Part shown: in pieces, positions 19,042 through 30,358 of the stretch
How the letters are laid out: each line of letters opens with the position of its first letter
Position numbering within the stretch: position 1 is the first letter of the stretch
Assembly (NCBI GenBank): GCA_005406025.1
Contig: BGZK01000150.1
Span: 124,001 to 188,000 of the forward strand
DNA: 64,000 bases
Origin: Eumeta japonica
Lineage: Eukaryota; Arthropoda; Insecta; Lepidoptera; Psychidae
Direction: 5' to 3'
The notes under the pieces: generated by a model
Told to the model about the DNA's origin: nothing
Databases searched by the model: none
What the model saw: the letters and a program-made list of their open reading frames with translations, nothing else
Position numbers and translations under genes: made by a program

Positions 19042-20732
19042 TGGGGGGCGTAGCATACTAAGACCCCCTACTTTTCACGTAGTAATTCATAAATATGATT
19101 TTAAATAATTTTTTTTTGCTAACAGAAACTTAACATAATCAAGAAGAAAAAACTTCTGTAAAAGCATATTGTAACAGGTATTTACGTTTTACTACGAATA
19201 GAATACCATATAAGCGCACCACTTCTGAACGAGTCCTAAAACTATCAGTCTTAAATCAGCTGGCGTCCCGGCATATCAGCGTTAGTGCCGCCACTTGTCA
19301 ATTTAAAAGTGCTGAACGCTGCGCTCCGTAATTTAAATATACCTCCGAAAGCCCGAGAATTCTCTGACTACGTGACGAAGCGTGCCCCGACCTTGGTCAA
19401 GCGTACCCCCACCCCAAATGAACGGTCGACGGTAAAGTATGTTCCCCTACGCGTCGCGCAAATTGAACGACTACAGAATACGAATGCTTTGGAGCTATGT
19501 GAGCTTCGAAATATTTTAGGCATTATGTTTGGGCAATGACATTTGAAGTGGCGACAGGCCACAAGCTGTTACGTTGGTTAAAAGAGCCGAAAGATAGTAA
19601 CGGTAGATTTAGCTAAGCGTTTTTGTTGACAATAGCACGATTTTAAGATTATATACGTACGAGCGTTCCTTCGTCCGTCACAGCGGTCGCGAAGCCTACC
19701 GGGTTTCTAATACGGACATTTGTCATATTCTTACGTCGATAGGGTTTTTTCTCGTCGGGAGTTCCTCGGAAGTCCTTTTACTTCGCCACTTCATCAGCGA
19801 CTCGTAGTTAGCTTCTGATCATCTGCTTATAATTGACAATTACTGATTTCAAATCCGCGAGTGAATTATAAATTTACCCTGCGCATAACGGTTTGACGTT
19901 TGCTTTTAATGCGCAGAACCGTCATCATAATCGTATTTTCTTTGGTGATTTTCGCTTTTGCAGCTAGAACTTTTGCTTTATAAAATTACTCCGCTAAGTC
20001 CGCCTCTTCCTGACGGCTATTGTAAAAACAATAGCAGACAGGGATAGTTGTGCATAATTTATTGCTCAATTAAATTCTTCTCTGAACTCATTTATATTTT
20101 ATTCATATGTCATTACAATAGTGTCAATGGTTTTTATGTAAAAATACGGCCCGCCTTATAGAGAGTTAAACCCGCTTTTTTCTGTTGCTCCAGTTCTACA
20201 ACGCAGTCAATGTTTCATAGTTGTTATAAAATACTCCAAACTCTTCGTTGGCCAGACCTTGGACCAGCTGGCACTCTTATGATGTGACTTTTGTTTTAAT
20301 TTCCTCTGTAATGCTCTTTCTGCTTGCGCTTGTGCTGGGAGTGCGCCTCCGCCAGATGTAACCGACTCCTTATTGGTTTTCGATACTCGGGGTCTTAAGT
20401 TAAGACAGCAGTAGCGACAAAACTCTGTTTATTCGATTATCTTCTTAAATATCTGCTCATATATTTTGCCTACGTTCAATATGCTATTATTGACATTCAA
20501 TTCTCTCGTATTTTGTTACTCTCCAGGTCTATGTATAGAGCACCGACACCCATCAACACTTTTTCCTCTCACTGGTTGTCTCTCCACCCCGACTAACCTT
20601 CTACGATTTGCAGACACTCTGGTATGCCGCTATTAAACTGTAACTCTATTTGCTTCTTTGTCTCAACATCAAAGTATTCTCTGTTCTTATTGTATGGGCG
20701 AAACATAAGAATATTTTATTATTTAATTACAG
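19042..20732. other. Unassigned intergenic DNA
   Basis: 1.7 kb without a recognised gene. An ORF at 19285-19539 (84 codons) begins MPPLVNLKVLNAALRNLN and resembles nothing I can name. Base composition is less AT-rich than the neighbours, so it may be an unrecognised transposon remnant. Confidence 0.35.
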
Positions 20733-20846
20733 ACCTGTGTAGTGTTTGATTTCCCAGAAAAACCTGAAAACAGTCAGAGTGGACTTGCTGAGGAAAACGC
20801 CAAGGAGTTTCCTGATATATCTGATTTTACTCTGAATATAAGCAAT
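20733..20846 (+). other. Orphan exon-like segment
   Basis: 114 nt (38 codons) fully open, between the acceptor TTTAATTACAG and the donor AAT|GTAAGT. The first codons read TCVVFDFPEKPENSQSG and the segment ends SDFTLNISN. It is acidic and non-repetitive, unlike the silk-like gene. It could be the 5' exon of the hAT transposon at 21.5 kb (whose ORF starts with a similar acidic, serine-rich leader), or an exon of an unrecognised host gene. Not assigned. Confidence 0.35.
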
Positions 20847-22305
20847 GTAAGTTTATTGTTCACAAAATGTAGATCAGCCCCTTCTGAAATTCTAGGGTCG
20901 ACCGATTAAAACCGAGTTAATAGTCGATTTTTGAAGAAAATAAACAAGGTGAGTGAAGTATTTTTGTTATTACAGGTGATACTTACTTTTTTGATTCATT
21001 TAGTAGCAGTATTTTAGATTATTTTGATCTACACGTTTTACGATATTCTTTTAGGTAATAATGTTTAAAAGTTGGTAAATAATATACTTATTTATTATTA
21101 TTTTCTGATCTAATAGCAATGGGATTTGTTTACAAAAACGGAATACATTAAGTTTAGATTTTTGATTGAAAGTAGGTACCTAATCATAATCATATCATAT
21201 CATACAACTTCGCGTACATTGATTTGGCTCCGAGATGAGTAGCTTGAGCACTCGCGGTACGGATATCACAATTAACGGTGGAGTATTTAACTATTATTTT
21301 CTAATAATACTACTTAAATACATATTTACAACCAGATGCAGGATTGTTAATTTATATAAAAACATATTTCACAAAGCTAGTTACGTAACGTGTAGGTGTT
21401 TATTTACTGTTACAATTTGTTTATAAAATCAACGTGTCACTTACTAACTAAAAATATTTTTTAGGATACCAGAACGAAATATGCCTCAGGGAATTCATAC
21501 TTCGAAAAGACAAAGCGGATTTCAGCAGAGAAAAGCCAAAAAGGCTAAAATGGATGAAATTCAGAGCATGCCTGGTTCTCTTTTCAAATATGTCACAAAA
21601 GCAGATAGCGGCCAAACTTCAAGTAAAGTACCCGAGTCTCCTGCTGACGAAAGTAATGATTCACATCTTGAAGACTCACATTCAGATAGCAACATCGACA
21701 GGACAGAATCGATGAAGACGACCCATTACCTCGACGGAACCAAAATAAATAATGAAAATGACACCGTTAATGCTAATTTTGGAGACAGCATTAGCTTCGA
21801 AGAATCTGTGCAACACTTGAGAGATGTTTCACATTGGAGTTTACATGTTCCCAATAATGTTCGCATTGACATAATAAAAAAGGGCAGTGAACATTTCCAG
21901 AACAAAGAAGGACCGTTTCCTACTGTATCTCGACATGGTTCAAAGATTAAAGGTGATTCTCGTCATCTTTCACAGGAATGGTTTTATAAAGATGCTTAGT
22001 GGTGAAAAAATTCTACGATCGTGGATGGTATTTTCTCCTATATCAAATAACCTGTACTGTTTTTGCTGTCGTTTATTTGCTGCCAGTAACATACAAAGAA
22101 CATTTACAACTGGATTTCAGAAGTGGTGGAAACTAAATCCTAAAGTATTGGACCATGAAACTTCATGTGAACATTTAGAAAATTTCGAAAAGTGGAAAAC
22201 TTTGGAAATGAGATTAAAAACTCACACCACAATAGATAACGCAACCTTGCAATTAATGAATACGGAAAAACAGAAGTGGAAAAATCTTTTATCTGATATA
22301 ACTTT

Positions 22306-23673
22306 TTTATTGAAGTTATACTTCTTTTGGCGCGTTTGGATGAGAGTGAATTTGTGAGCTGCGCGCGCACAAACGACATGATGAAGTTAGCCACAGAATA
22401 GAAATAATAAAAAAATATATTTTCAACACTGAATATAGTTACAATACTGAGTGTTCATACTATATAGTACATAGTACAGAGTGTTCATGCTATATATTAC
22501 ATAGTACTTATATTCATAACCCAGTTCTTGCAAAATATAGTATTCATATGAATAATCAATTTTGAGTATTAATTTTCTATAATTATTATTTTTGTTCAAT
22601 TTATTATATATATAAACATTATTTTAAATTTAAATGAAATTTTGCATGCATGTACAAATATGATGATAATGCAATATTATTATGACGTAGAGCTGATCTG
22701 TTGATGGAGCTGGAGGGCGGCCATAGAACTCCGTAATTAAACGACGCAACCCCATCGAGTTTGGGCTCTTTAATTCTTCTTGACGAGTACTTTGATACTA
22801 TATGGTAACCAGGGTCTGTTGATGGAGCTGGAAGGTGGCCATAGGAACTCCGTAATTAAACGACGCAACCCCATCGAGTTTGGGCTCTTTAATTCTTCTT
22901 GACGAGTACTTTGATACTATATGGTAACCAGGGTCTGTTGATGGAGCTGGAAGGTGGCCATAGGAACTCCGTAATTAAACGACGCAACCCCATCGAGTTT
23001 GGGCTCGTTTAATTCGTCTTGACGAGTACTTTGATACTATATGGTAACCAGGGTCTGTTGATGGAGCTGGAAGGTGGCCATAGGAACTCCGTAATTAAAC
23101 GACGCAACCCCATCGAGTTTGGGCTCGTTTAATTCGTCTTGACGAGTACTTTGATACTATATGGTAACCAGGGTCTGTTGATGGAGCTGGAAGGTGGCCA
23201 TAGGAACTCCGTAATTAAACGACGCAATTCCATCGAGTTTGGGCTCTTTAATTCTTCTTGACGAGTACTTTGAAACTATATGGTAACCAGGGTCCGTTGA
23301 TGGAGCTAGAAGGTGGCCATAGGAACTCCGTAATTAAACGACGCAACCCCATCGAGTTTGGGCTCGTTTAATTCGTCTTGACGAGTACTTTGATACTATA
23401 TGGTAACCAGGGTCTGTTGATGGAGCTGGAAGGTGGCCATAGGAACTCCGTAATTAAACGACGCAACCCCATCGAGTTTGGGCTCGTTTGATTCGTCTTG
23501 ACGAGTACTTTGGTGCTATATGGTAACCAGAGTCTGATGATGGAGCTGGAAGGTGGCCATTGGAATTCCGTAATTAAACAACGCAACCCCATCGAGTTTG
23601 GGCTCGTTTGTATATCTTCCCGAACAAGTATAACTTCTCACGCGCGTACATAAGTACACGCACCCAATTTTTT
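22306..23673. mobile_element. Insertion inside the hAT gene, carrying a minisatellite
   Basis: The 11-bp sequence GATATAACTTT occurs at 22295-22305 and again at 23674-23684, and the transposase reading frame is continuous if the intervening DNA and one copy are removed. This fits a target-site duplication. Near the ends are imperfect inverted sequences: GAAGTTATACTT near 22312 and AAGTATAACTTC near 23626, each next to a 'gcgcg' tract. The body is AT-rich (22380-22690) plus eight tandem repeats (22698-23606). No coding capacity. The element family is not recognised. Confidence 0.65.
22698..23606. repeat. 118-120-bp minisatellite, eight copies
   Basis: Units start (CTGTTGATGG or close) at 22698, 22816, 22935, 23055, 23175, 23294, 23414 and 23534. 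Each contains 'ggtggccataggaactcc', 'gtaattaaacgacgcaaccc', 'catcgagtttgggctc', 'cttgacgagtactttgatac' and 'tatggtaaccaggg'. Internal copies are nearly identical; the first and last are more diverged, as expected for tandem arrays homogenised by unequal exchange. It lies entirely inside the insertion in the hAT gene. Confidence 0.92.
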
Positions 23674-25362
23674 GATATAACTTTGTTTTTGGCTAAACAA
23701 AACCGAGCATTTCGTGGACATGATGAAACCCAAGGGTCTTCCAATAAAGGTAATTTCTTAGAACTAGTTAAACTGCTGTCAAAGTATGATGCTGTACTCA
23801 AAGAACATATATTATATTTGGAGCAGGAAAAATCACCTAAAGTAACATATTTATTGCCAGAAATACAAAATGAGTTCATAAATGTTTTAGCTAATCACGT
23901 AAAATATCAGCTTGTCAACGAAATTAAATCGGCCAAATATTTCGGAATCATGTTTGATAGCACACCTGACGTTTCACATGTCGATCAAATGTCTGAAGTA
24001 ATTCGTTATGTAAAAATTAATAATAGAAAAGTAGAAGTCAAAGAAGTATTCTTAGGATTTTTTCCCTTGCATGGAAAAAAGCCGCTGATTTAAGCACTGA
24101 AATACTAAAGGAGCTTGAAAACAATGGCTTAGATATTATGATGTGTCGTTCTCAAGGTTATGATAATGCTGCAGTTATGAGTGGTATACACGGGGGAGTG
24201 CAAGCTATTATAAAAGAAAAAAACAATAAAGCAATTTTTATTGGTTGTATAGATCATTCAATTAATTTATGCGGCCAACATTCGTTCGCGCAAAATGTGA
24301 CTTGTGTTACATTTTTCGAAACATTGGAGACAATATTTAACTTTTTTTCAACTTCCACAAGCCGCTGGGAAGTGCTCCTCAATCACAGCAAAGCATCCGT
24401 TAAAAGACTTTCAACAACGCTGGAGTGCTCATTATGGTGCAGTAAAAGTATTGGCTGAAAATTTTGATGGGATTATATCTGCAATTGAGGAACTGTGTGA
24501 CCAAGAAGTAAATTTAGAAACTAGAGGTGCTGCACAAAATCTTATCCCTGCTGTGTGCAATTTTTCATTTCTTTGTTTTCTTTTCTTTTGGAATGATGTG
24601 CTAAGGGAAGTGAACAATGCTCAGATTGCATTACAAAGTAAAGGTTTATGTGTTGATGAAATAATCAAAACTAGAAGCACTGCGTCTATTCATTAGAGAG
24701 AAACGGTTGCATCTAGCAGAAGAGGCAATAGATTTTGCTGTACAAAAATCTGAACAATACAATATTTCGATGGAACGACGAATTCGTCGCAAGAAATGCA
24801 TGCCCGGTGAGTTAGCATCGTCCGCCGACGATGGACTTACCCTTAGAGCGGAACTTCAAAATGACATGTTAGAATGTCTTGACAGATTAAACATTGAACT
24901 CGAAAAAAGAGTAAAGTCCATTAAAGACGTAGCTTCATTGTTTGAGGTTGTGCAGTCGAAGACTGATTTCGGCAAACACTGAACAGTTAAAATATGCCAT
25001 ATCAAATTTTACAAACTTTTATGATGAAGTATCAGAAACAGAACTACTTTTAGAAATACCAAGTTTGAGAAGACATTTAAAAGCGGCTAATATTACTGTC
25101 TCTAATTGGGTGACACTGGACTATTTGAAATTCATTGTGGAATGGATTTTACAGCATCTCTTCCGAATCTAACGGTCGCACTAAAGTTATTTATAACAAT
25201 ATATGCATCAGTGCAAAATTACTTGCGGTCTACAATGACTGAAACCAGATTAAACAATCTTGGTATTTTAACGATAGAACATGAAGCAACACAAAATATA
25301 AATTTTGAAGACGTGATTTCGGAGTTCGCAAGTGTCAAAGCTAGAAGGAAGAAATTTTAATT

Positions 25363-25530
25363 TTGAGCATACTAAACTTATTTCACATAGTATACTAATA
25401 TTTGTAATACTCGTATTTTAATAAAACGTAAAGTATTATTACTTTTTTTATTTTAAAGTTTTGATTGAGTTTTGGGGTGACACCTACAAAATCCGCCCCG
25501 GGTGCCACCTATGGTAGCTACGCCACTGGT
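25363..25530 (+). repeat. hAT 3' terminal region
   Basis: After the transposase stop come an AATAAAA-type stretch and 'ccgccccgggtgccacc', ending TAGCTACGCCACTG near 25530. CAGTGGCGTAGCTA is a common hAT terminal inverted repeat, here as the right end. I did not find the matching left end, so the element may be 5'-truncated or its left end lost. Confidence 0.55.
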
Positions 25531-25589
25531 GGTACAACACCATTTGTTTACCTAGGGTCTTAGAATAAGTTAAGGAAAAACAACCAAGA

Positions 25590-25895
25590 AATTGCATCAC
25601 ATTGACAATGCTTTGCGGTACACCGCGAAAATGATGTCATTTTGGATTTCTGAAAAGGTAAAGATCGTGACCCATCCCACATTTAGTTCAGACCTAGCAC
25701 CATGGGATTTCTTTATTTTCCCAAAAATGAAAGATTCGATGAGAGGTTTGACATTTACGGGGCCACAAGAAGCCGTGATAGCTTTCAACCAGCACGTGCG
25801 AAACATGTCCTCAGTGCAACGGTCCTTATGTTTTCAAAATGGTTTGAACGAATGAAAAAGTGTGCAAAATGTAATGGAGAATATTTTTAAAGGTA
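25590..25895 (+). pseudogene. Mariner-type transposase 3' fragment
   Basis: The frame at 25592 reads HIDNALRYTAKMMSFW, then VKIVTHPTFSSDLAPWDFFIFPK, matching the mariner catalytic end (HxDNA..H, PPYSPDLAP.DFFLFP). A frameshift moves the last part to KWFERMKKCAKCNGEYF. Only the C-terminal third is present. Confidence 0.78.
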
Positions 25896-27690
25896 ATAAA
25901 TATTTAACTTCACGTGTAAATTGTTTTATTTATGAGTTATGCAAAACATTCAGTGCGCCCCCATGTACAACAATACTACACTGTAGTTTATTACTATATT
26001 TCGGTAATACATTCTCTACAATATGGTAGTAGCCACACAATACGACAATAAAACAATTGTAATATTTAAGGTAATAAATATATTCAAACATAATAGTGCC
26101 CACCCTAATAAGGTGTTGAGTGCATATTTCAGACGTTAATAGTGACAAACACAAATTGTAATCATTACATTGTAAAAAAATGAAAGTTTTGACGTCATAA
26201 CATTAATGACGTATTTACACATATCGTCCATATGGTAATTGGTTAACAATCTGTAGAAGATAATCATTACAATTACATAACAATCCAGACTGCGTACGTG
26301 ACCCTCTCTATTGGTATTCACAGCAGATATTCTGTACCTACAACTGTATAATTATTTTCAATGTTCTAACAGGTATTATGTAAAGTTGAAAATATGATAT
26401 AGTATCTACCTCATCTTAGCTGTATTGCATAATACGGCGACTGCGTTAAAGTCAGCCTTTCAATTAAGTCGATTTTTAATTCGAGTAAGCGTCACTGAAC
26501 ACTGCATGCTAGAAGATACCTTAGTACTGCGATTGAGTTCTCGAACTTGGGCGGGACGTGCTAAAGGGCAACATATCACCGATTCTAAAAAGTAATAAAT
26601 GACGTTGAACAAAATGTTGTAGTTTCTTTTCATATTTTACTAATCAAAATGTTATTTTGTGCATGTTATTAGGCAGCATATCTCTCCTCCTTAAATGTAC
26701 TAAATTCTTTTGAACATCATTATGATGTATTTTTACGGTATCGCTGTATTTTTCATTAGCGAGTTTGTCGATATAAGTAAATGAAAGGTTAGATTCAGTA
26801 TAGAATATTTAATTTGTACTCGGTGGGATATGAGGTTCAGAGCGTGTGGTTGTTTTTATATGTCCTCTGACATGTAATAGAGTTCAACTTGGGTCTAAAT
26901 TACCTATTTTATCATTTGAGACATATGACTTATATTGTACAGGTAATTACAATGTAATTAATTGACGCCACCTGGTAAGTACCGAGAATAGATATATAAT
27001 CAATGATGTTCACAATCAAATGTTGAGATAAATTTGATACTACCTCTTTATATGTAGATTTGACATGGAGAGATCAAGGTATCTGATTTCAAACATTGAA
27101 CTAGGTTCACTTCCCACCTATATTTGTTCTTGGACACTCGTCTGTGATGAAACCTCGGCAGTAGCCAGTGCAGGCAGATGTTTCATAGCAAAAATATTGC
27201 GGGCTAAGGTTGCCTCAGGTATGGAATGCTGTGCACTTCCTAACCGGCGTCTGCGCATCCAGATATCAGATATCCATTTTTGCGGGGAAAAAAAAAGCAT
27301 CCTGGAACCACCATATATACGTGCCACCGATTATAACAGGGATAATAGATTTCACAAATCGCTTCTCTGGACAAAACATCGTATCTCACCTGTTGCTTAG
27401 GAGAATCCCACAATAAATACTTATATCAGACAAGAGAAGATATAATAATAGGTAATATATGACGTTCAAAACATGACGTAGTTTCTTTCTCTCCTTAATT
27501 ATACTTCATAATACGACTAAAGCGTTAATATCCCATGTTACTTTGATGGGATTACTAGGTGGGATATGCGTCACTAAATGCTATAGACAAGAAAAGACTT
27601 TAGTACTGGCATCGAGATCTCGAATTCGCTTGGAGCGTGCTAGTAAGCACTCTATAACTCCTAATAAGTAATATATAAATGATATGTATA
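25896..27690. other. Intergenic DNA with two satellite copies
   Basis: Satellite units related to the 12.4-14.5 kb array are seen at about 26.33-26.65 kb and 27.43-27.68 kb. An ORF at 27065-27400 (111 codons) has no recognisable similarity and is overlapped by another open frame. No gene is supported. Confidence 0.45.
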
Positions 27691-27699
27691 TATTATGTA

Positions 27700-29995
27700 A
27701 GACAGAACATAGGCTTAGAGGTCACCGGTTCATGTTTAGCTTCAGTATGCATCAGGTAGCAAGTTTCTTCAGCAGAGAAGAAGCTGAAGCTACATGGCGG
27801 CTCACTGGTAATAGTTAAAAATAATATAAAATAGAAAGAACTTTCAGATATTGTGAGCCTATCTGCTGAGGGAACTATTGAAGTGGCCTGCATAGAACTA
27901 GAGCCGCTTATTGTATTAAGCGTATACGGACCCCCTAACTCATCGTATGACCTTTTCGAAAAAGTAATGGATGATATTTTGTATAAAATCAGTAATAATA
28001 GTAAATTTATTGCTGTATGAGGAGAAATAGAAATCTATTGGAAAATTCTTATTCAAATGTTATAACTTAGAAAATTTATAACTGGAGCCGACGACGATCA
28101 CAGGTGCTTGCCTCGATGACATGTTCACAAATATTAAACTAGAGTTTAACTTGATCATTAATAAATTATCATCTGACCGTTGCGGTCAGCTAACCACGTT
28201 TGAAATCAATGTTAAAAAAAATACGAAACGTAAAATAAAAATCGTATATGTGGACACTGGTCGTCTTGAGCTGCTCAGAAATAATGTACTAATTAAATTG
28301 TCTAATCTGAAATATTATAACCACTCCAATGTAATGTATGGTTCATTGTTGACTGTGACCAGGTCCGAATGTAATAAAGTCTTTAGACCAAAAATAATAA
28401 TGTTAATAATGCCTTATCATTTAGCGATTAATGGCCTCTCTATTAAAATAATCGATTCAATAATAGACTACTGCATTGCTTAGTGCTTAGTATCGTTTTT
28501 TAAAGCTTATATTAATGGTGGTGTGTTTCCAGATCTAATGAAGCAAAGTAAAATAATTCCAATATTTCAGATCTCAATACAACTGACACTTGTTAAACTT
28601 TCGAAAAACTGATCGTGAATCAACTATTGCGGTATTTTTATAACAACAATTTGATGAACCTTAAACAGTGAATTTACAAAAGGTTGCTCAACAACCGAAG
28701 CCGGTGTTGAGCTCATTGAGCAGATTTTTGGTGCGTGGGAGGATTCACAGGACCCAATTGGTGTTTTCTGTGATTTATTAAAGGCATTTAAATGCGTTCA
28801 TCATGATACTAATGGTGAGAGGTCTTCGGGACCTGCAGTCAGTATGGGTGTGCCACAGGTTTCGGTTCTTGGACCATTTCTATTTCAAATTTATATTAAG
28901 AATCTACCACACCCTGTGAAGGACGAGCATGAGATTGTACTATTTGCTGATAATACTTCCTTGCTTTTTAAAGTTAATAGATAACAAACAGATTTTGACG
29001 AAGCGAATAACGTAAATAAAATAACCATCTCAAAAATAGTCGAGTGTTTTACAATTAACAATCCTTTGCTCAATGAGAAGAAAACAAAAACAATTAAATT
29101 TTCCTTGTCTGATACTAAATTGGTCGACACAAACGTAGTAGCCAGGGAAGGGACACTGGATATTGTGGACACAATCCTATTTCTTGGTCTGATTTTACAT
29201 ACTAAGTCACAATGGAATTTCCATATTATAGCGAAATTGGTGAAAAAACTTAGTTCTGCAAAATATGCAGTCAAAAGATTTCGGTGACTTACAAATGGAA
29301 GCACCGCGAGATTACCTTATTTTAGTTCCTTTTATATTCTCGTGGCCTATGGAGTTTCTTTATGGGGTCATGCAGCCGATATAAACACAGTTTTTGTACT
29401 GCAGAAGCGGACTATTCGTGCCATTTATAACTCGAGACTAACAGCATCTCTCAGAGAAAAATTTAAGGAAATTAATTAATATTTTAACTGTACCGTCACA
29501 ATACATATGCGAAAACCTGGTACACGTCAAAAGAAATATAAAACGTTCTAAACCATGAGTGACATTCATGATATACTATACATAAGAATGACCTTGCTGC
29601 TCATAAAAGCAGATTCGGCAAAGGTAACAAATCATTTAAAGGGCATTGTGTGTGCTTTTATAATAAGTTGTTGAAATTTAAAATTGACCATTCCATCATT
29701 TTAAAACTTTCATTAAAAAAATATATGTGGTAAGGGCTATTATGCCCTACAGTGGTAGGGTTTTTTTTTCGTTAATATATACTGATATATTAACGAAAAA
29801 AAACCCATGGGACTGAACTACTCGACTATCAGGCTGTTTCATGTATTTTTTAATTTTTGTGTTAGTTTTATTGGTAATCTATCATGTATTTTTGAGTGAA
29901 ACCGAAAAATGAATCAGTATTCAGTTAACGTTAATACCAAAAGAATGCCATAATGACGTATTTCATGTCTGACTCTATTACCTACGAAATAAAGA
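27700..29995 (+). pseudogene. Jockey-clade LINE, degenerate
   Basis: Endonuclease text first (about 27870-28030: CIELEPLIVLSVYGPPNSSYD...ISNNSKFIAV), then 28121-28483, then reverse-transcriptase motifs (GVFPDLMKQSKIIPIF near 28525; a decayed active site around 28940), then the C-terminal region (29066-29460). The element ends near 29995 with 'aaataaagacatttttgatttgattt', the simple-repeat tail of this LINE type. Dozens of stops and shifts. Same family as the 3' fragments at 33.93-34.21 kb and 51.18-51.34 kb (minus). Confidence 0.78.
29758..29806. repeat. AT-rich inverted repeat in the LINE 3' region
   Basis: GGGTTTTTTTTTCGTTAATA near 29758 pairs with TATTAACGAAAAAAAACCC ending at 29806, around a short loop. 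Immediately left is a smaller stem (AGGGCTATTATGCCCT). It lies about 190 bp before the LINE tail. Confidence 0.8.
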
Positions 29996-30358
29996 CATTT
30001 TTGATTTGATTTAAGTTAGCATCACCGCATGCTGCGCACAAGGAAAGACCTTAGTACTGCGACTCAAGTCTAGAACTCGCGCGACACATGATGACAGGCA
30101 GCCCACAACTCCTCTGCATAGGCAATATATGACATTGCAAAACATGATGTAGTGTCTGCCCCACCTTAACTATACTCCATAACACGACTAATGTGTTCAA
30201 ACTAGAATTTACTTTGAGGCAATTTGTAGGTCGAGTAATCATCGCTGAACGCTACACAGAAGCAAAGACCTAAGTACAGCGATCGAGTTCTCGATCTTTA
30301 AACAGCCAGTGACTGCTAATATTCGCCTCAGAGTTAAATCTGATTTAAACGCGTTAAT
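29996..30358. repeat. Two further copies of the ~200-bp satellite
   Basis: 'accttagtactgcgactcaa' near 30047 and 'acctaagtacagcgatcgag' near 30266, about 218 bp apart, with the same 'aggcagcc', 'aaaacatgatgtag' and 'gcgttaa' landmarks as the 12.4-kb array. Confidence 0.6.

Larger units (their letters stand above)
21481..25362 (+). pseudogene. hAT transposase remnant (TTF / DUF4371 type), split by an insertion
   Basis: The start codon at 21481 opens a 172-codon frame with a Ser/Asp-rich leader, then LSQEWFYK, the start of the TTF zinc finger. A frameshift near 21990 moves to SGEKILRSW...CFCCRLF. The frame is cut at 22305 by an insertion and resumes at 23674 (DITLFLAKQNRAFRG), followed by DUF4371-type sequence, CRSQGYDNAAVMSG and IKEKNNKAIFIGCIDHSINL. 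Further frameshifts lie near 24070, 24400, 24690, 24960 and 25130. The C-terminal dimerisation region reads NYLRSTMTETRLNNL but lacks the usual ERSFSKLKLIK just before it. This cut-and-paste transposase is inactive. Confidence 0.88.

Noticed and set aside
19285..19539. 84-codon ORF as a host gene
   Set aside because: No family resemblance, no splice context and an overlapping antisense ORF; insufficient support.
22698..23606. Possible CRISPR-like array because of regular direct repeats
   Set aside because: Units are ~119 bp and contiguous without spacers, in an animal genome inside a transposon; it is a minisatellite.
27065..27400. 111-codon ORF as a host gene
   Set aside because: No recognisable similarity, opposite-strand ORF of similar quality, and satellite and transposon DNA on both sides.
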